From: Candidatus Marinamargulisbacteria bacterium SCGC AG-343-D04
Lineage (GTDB): Bacteria; Margulisbacteria; Marinamargulisbacteria; GCA-2716485; GCA-002719695
Reading direction: 5' to 3'
Length of the DNA stretch: 25,718 nt
Assembly: GCA_003265885.1 (NCBI GenBank)
Contig: QFBQ01000022.1
Coordinates: 1 to 25,718 of the forward strand
Part shown: positions 23,019 to 25,718 of the stretch, in pieces
Position numbering within the stretch: position 1 is the stretch's first letter
How the letters are laid out: each line of letters starts with the position of its first letter
The notes under the pieces: generated by a model
Told to the model about the DNA's origin: nothing
The model's input: only the letters and a program-made list of their open reading frames with translations
Databases searched by the model: none
Translations under genes and position numbers: made by a program

Positions 23019-25718
23019 TTAATTCGAATTTAATTTCTGTATTTCTTTCTCTATTATTTCATAATTCTTCATGTCCGTGTTTATCAGAGCATATGCTGCT
23101 TCTTTATGTAGTTGTTTCGCAGCTAATAGATACCATTTAGCAGCCTCTTCAATACTTTGTTCTACTCCTAGTCCATGTTCATACATACATCCCAGATTAT
23201 ATTGTGCATCAGCATCTGTTTCGGCCATCTTCTTTAATATTTCTAGGGCTGAATCATTTCCTTGTTCCGCAGCTAATCGATATAGCCTAACGGCTTCCTT
23301 CAGATCTTTCGCCACACCTTCTCCATTTTGATTCATCAATCCCAGATTTAATTGAGCCGATGGATGTCTTTGCTCTGCAGCTTTTGTATACCATTTAAAA
23401 GCTTCTTTCATTCTATCGTCTTTACTTAAACTCGGATCTACACCTTCCCCTAATTTATACATACGCCCCAAATGATATTGAGCCGGAGCATACCTTTGTT
23501 CCGCGGCTTTTGTATACCATTCAAACGCTTTTTTAAAATCTTGCTTTACCCCTTTTCCACTTTCATACATAAAGCCCAGATTATATTGTGCCGGAGCAAA
23601 TCCTTGATTCGCAGCTAATCTATACCATTCAGCCGCTTGTCCATAATCTTGATCTACCCCGTTTCCAAAATAATACATGCTTCCCAGATTATTTTGTGCA
23701 GGAGCAAATTCTTTATTCGCAGCTAATGTATATAATCTAACAGCTTCATTTAAATCTTGATCTACCCCTTTTCCCTTTTGATACATGTTTCCCAGCTTAC
23801 ATTGAGCCTTTTCAAATCCTTGATCCGCAGCTAATCGATATAGCCTAGCAGCTTCTTGATCACTTTTCTCTACCCCTTTTCCACTTTCATACATAAAGCC
23901 CAGATTATATTGCGCGTCTGCATGCCCTTGATCCGCAGCTACTCGATATAGCCTAGCGGCTTCCTTCGGATCTTTCTCTAAAAATTCTCCAATGTTATAA
24001 CTCAATCCCAGATTACTTTGTGCCGGAGCAAATCCTTGATCCTCCGCTAATTGATATAGTCTCGCAGCCTCTACATCACTTTTCTCTACCCCTAGTCCAC
24101 ATTGATACATGTATCCCAGTCTCCATTGTGAATACGCCAATCCTTGATCTGCAGCTAATTTTAACCATTTCACAACTTCTTCCATTCGATTCTCTTCACT
24201 CATTTGAGGATCTATTCCTCTATTTTGATAATACATCCCCGCCAGATTATTTTGTGCCAGAGCATTTCCTTGATCCGCCGCTAATCGATATAGCCTAGCG
24301 GCTTCCTTCAGATCTTTCACCACACCTTTTCCCAAATAATACATCAATCCCAGATTACATTGCGCATTCGCCAATCCTTGATCCGCCGCTAATCTCAGCC
24401 ATTTAACGGTTTCCTTCGTATTTTTCGCCACACCTTCTCCACGTTCATACATAAAACCCAAATTATTTTGTGCCGGAGCAAATCCTTGACCCGCAGCTTT
24501 TCTATACCATTCAAGCGCTTTTCCATAATCTTGATCCACCCCTCTTCCCTTTTTATACATATTTCCCAGATTATATTGTGCCGGAGCAAATCCTTGATTC
24601 GCAGCTAATTTATACCATTCAAACGATTTTTTTAAATCTTTTGTAACCCCTAGTCCAAATCGATACATGTTTCCCAGTTTCCATTGTGATGACGCCAATC
24701 CTTGATCTGCAGCTAATTTTAACCATTTCACAACTTCTTCCTTTCGATTCTCTTCACTCATTTGAGGATCTATTCCTCTATTTCGATAATACATCCCCGC
24801 CAGATTATTTTGTGCCAGAGCATTTCCTTGATCCGCCGCTTTTTGAAACCATTTAACAGCCTCTGCATCACTTTGTTCTACACCTTCTCCATTTTTATAC
24901 ATCCCCCCCAGTATAAATTGAGCTTCTGCCATTTCTTGATCTGCAGCTTTTTGAAACCATTTAGCGGCCTCTTTCATTCTATCGTCTTTACTTAACCTCG
25001 GATCTACTCCTAGGCCCTTTTGATACAGCCACCCCAGATTATATTGAGCAAATATCCACCCTTGATCCGCAGCTTTTTCATACCATTTAACAGCCTCTTC
25101 ATTACTTTGTTCTACACCTTCTCCACTTTCATACATAACACCCAAATTGTTTTGTGCCGGAGCATACCTTTGTTCCGCCGCTAATGTATATAATCTAACA
25201 GCTTCTTGATCACTTTGCTCTACACCTTTTCCATATTGATACATCAGTCCCAGATCATGTTGTGCTATTGAATGTCCTTGATCTGCAGCTAATTTATACC
25301 ATTTCCCAGCCTCTTCATTACTTTGCTCTACACCTAAGCCCTCTTTATACAAAAAACCTAAATTATTTTGTGCCGGTGCATCCCCTTGATCTGCAGCTAA
25401 TTTATACCATTCAAAGGCTTTTTCATCACTTTGATTTACCCCTTGTCCATGATAATACTTAAATCCTAGTCTACAACACTCAATATTTAAATCTTCAGGT
25501 GTCTTTTGCACAGATTGTAAAAGAGGACTGTATATAGATAAATTACATTTGGTTACTGGGCATTCATTTGCATTTCTCAACCATTGAAGCAAATTTTCGA
25601 GGGACACACAGCCCTCTTCTTGCCCTGCTTGAACATATGCATCTTGCATAGATTTATCTACCCCCTTTCTAAAAAACAATGTATGCCTGTCCCCAAGCTT
25701 AATTTCTTTCCATTCCTG
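23019..25718 (-). CDS. Large SEL1-repeat protein, 5' end beyond the window
   Basis: At least 899 residues. The frame stays open to the window edge and reads as protein upstream of the first possible TTG at 25679 (EWKEIKLGDRHTLFF), so the true start lies outside. About 110 residues without repeats precede roughly 21 tandem SEL1 units, mostly 36 residues, consensus A-x-A-Q-x-N-L-G-x-M-Y-x-x-G-x-G-V-x(7)-E-A-x-x-W-Y-x-x-A-A-D-Q-G. Several units are 42 residues, with inserts such as DPRLSKDDRMKEA or DPQMSEENR. The protein ends in a short charged tail. SEL1 solenoids mediate protein-protein contacts, and in Legionella and relatives such proteins act in host interaction; the role here is unknown. 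It converges on addA. Confidence 0.85.
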   Translation of the reverse strand, partial: QEWKEIKLGDRHTLFFRKGVDKSMQDAYVQAGQEEGCVSLENLLQWLRNANECPVTKCNLSIYSPLLQSVQKTPEDLNIECCRLGFKYYHGQGVNQSDEKAFEWYKLAADQGDAPAQNNLGFLYKEGLGVEQSNEEAGKWYKLAADQGHSIAQHDLGLMYQYGKGVEQSDQEAVRLYTLAAEQRYAPAQNNLGVMYESGEGVEQSNEEAVKWYEKAADQGWIFAQYNLGWLYQKGLGVDPRLSKDDRMKEAAKWFQKAADQEMAEAQFILGGMYKNGEGVEQSDAEAVKWFQKAADQGNALAQNNLAGMYYRNRGIDPQMSEENRKEEVVKWLKLAADQGLASSQWKLGNMYRFGLGVTKDLKKSFEWYKLAANQGFAPAQYNLGNMYKKGRGVDQDYGKALEWYRKAAGQGFAPAQNNLGFMYERGEGVAKNTKETVKWLRLAADQGLANAQCNLGLMYYLGKGVVKDLKEAARLYRLAADQGNALAQNNLAGMYYQNRGIDPQMSEENRMEEVVKWLKLAADQGLAYSQWRLGYMYQCGLGVEKSDVEAARLYQLAEDQGFAPAQSNLGLSYNIGEFLEKDPKEAARLYRVAADQGHADAQYNLGFMYESGKGVEKSDQEAARLYRLAADQGFEKAQCKLGNMYQKGKGVDQDLNEAVRLYTLAANKEFAPAQNNLGSMYYFGNGVDQDYGQAAEWYRLAANQGFAPAQYNLGFMYESGKGVKQDFKKAFEWYTKAAEQRYAPAQYHLGRMYKLGEGVDPSLSKDDRMKEAFKWYTKAAEQRHPSAQLNLGLMNQNGEGVAKDLKEAVRLYRLAAEQGNDSALEILKKMAETDADAQYNLGCMYEHGLGVEQSIEEAAKWYLLAAKQLHKEAAYALINTDMKNYEIIEKEIQKLNSN
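23718..23787 (-). repeat. 70-bp segment shared with the SEL1 remnant near dnaA
   Basis: About 97% identical, in inverted orientation, to 11956-12025. Confidence 0.85.
24123..24282 (-). repeat. SEL1 block duplication, distal copy
   Basis: Matches 24681-24840 at about 156 of 160 bases, 558 bp (186 codons, five repeat units) away. It encodes NNLAGMYYQNRGIDPQMSEE. Confidence 0.88.
24681..24840 (-). repeat. SEL1 block duplication, proximal copy
   Basis: Partner of 24123-24282, nearer the protein's N-terminus. It encodes the same 42-residue unit with R for Q at one position. Confidence 0.88.

Noticed and set aside
24020..24298. 92-codon plus-strand frame with repeats
   Set aside because: It is the antisense shadow of the SEL1 repeats.
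23019..25600. Regularly spaced direct repeats that might suggest CRISPR
   Set aside because: The period is a multiple of three (about 108 bp), the frame is open throughout, and the units translate as SEL1 repeats.
1..25718. tRNA or rRNA genes
   Set aside because: I looked for T-arm GGTTCGA-type motifs with a matching acceptor stem and for conserved rRNA segments and found none.

Overview
The window is the replication-origin region of a low-GC bacterial chromosome. A dnaA-dnaN-recF-DUF721 cluster lies on the minus strand, DnaA boxes and AT-rich DNA flank dnaA on both sides, and three parS sites lie to the right. Genes left of the origin all run leftward and most genes to the right run rightward, as expected if forks leave from about 9.7-11.5 kb. 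The species cannot be named from sequence alone. Canonical parS sites, AddAB and a multidomain cell-wall amidase indicate a walled bacterium. An F-box/leucine-rich-repeat protein and several SEL1-repeat proteins suggest a lineage living with or inside eukaryotic cells (Dependentiae, Margulisbacteria, Chlamydiae-like and similar groups are possible; this is inference).

Layout. 1-75: a probable gene start, cut by the window edge. 228-3206: a metallo-beta-lactamase-fold hydrolase and an N-acetylmuramoyl-L-alanine amidase with duplicated N-terminal modules. 3290-6997: an unrecognised 1,235-residue helical-repeat protein carrying a recent internal duplication. 7145-11291: DUF721/DciA-like gene, recF, dnaN, dnaA. 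9636-9935 and 11301-11827: the two halves of the probable oriC, each with TAG-triplet runs resembling DnaA-trios, in opposite orientations. 11828-12303: the decayed remains of a SEL1 gene. 12348-14426: ruvA, a HIT-family gene and an unknown 279-residue protein, with a long inverted repeat between ruvA and the HIT gene. 14427-14947: non-coding, with one parS. 14948-17025: a SEL1 protein and an F-box/LRR protein. 17234-22857: addB and addA, overlapping by ATGA. 22870-22906: two perfect parS sites. 23019-25718: a large SEL1 protein with about 21 repeats, its 5' end beyond the window.

How the parts relate. DnaA, DnaN, RecF and the DciA-like protein serve initiation, clamp loading and repair at the origin. 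The parS sites would load ParB for origin segregation. RuvA and AddAB serve recombination. Between these housekeeping genes sit repeat proteins that may act on a host or in the envelope. The large SEL1 gene and the SEL1 remnant beside dnaA share a 70-bp segment in opposite orientation, so the repeats appear to be shuffling material close to the origin. I saw no tRNA, rRNA, CRISPR array, insertion sequence or transposase.
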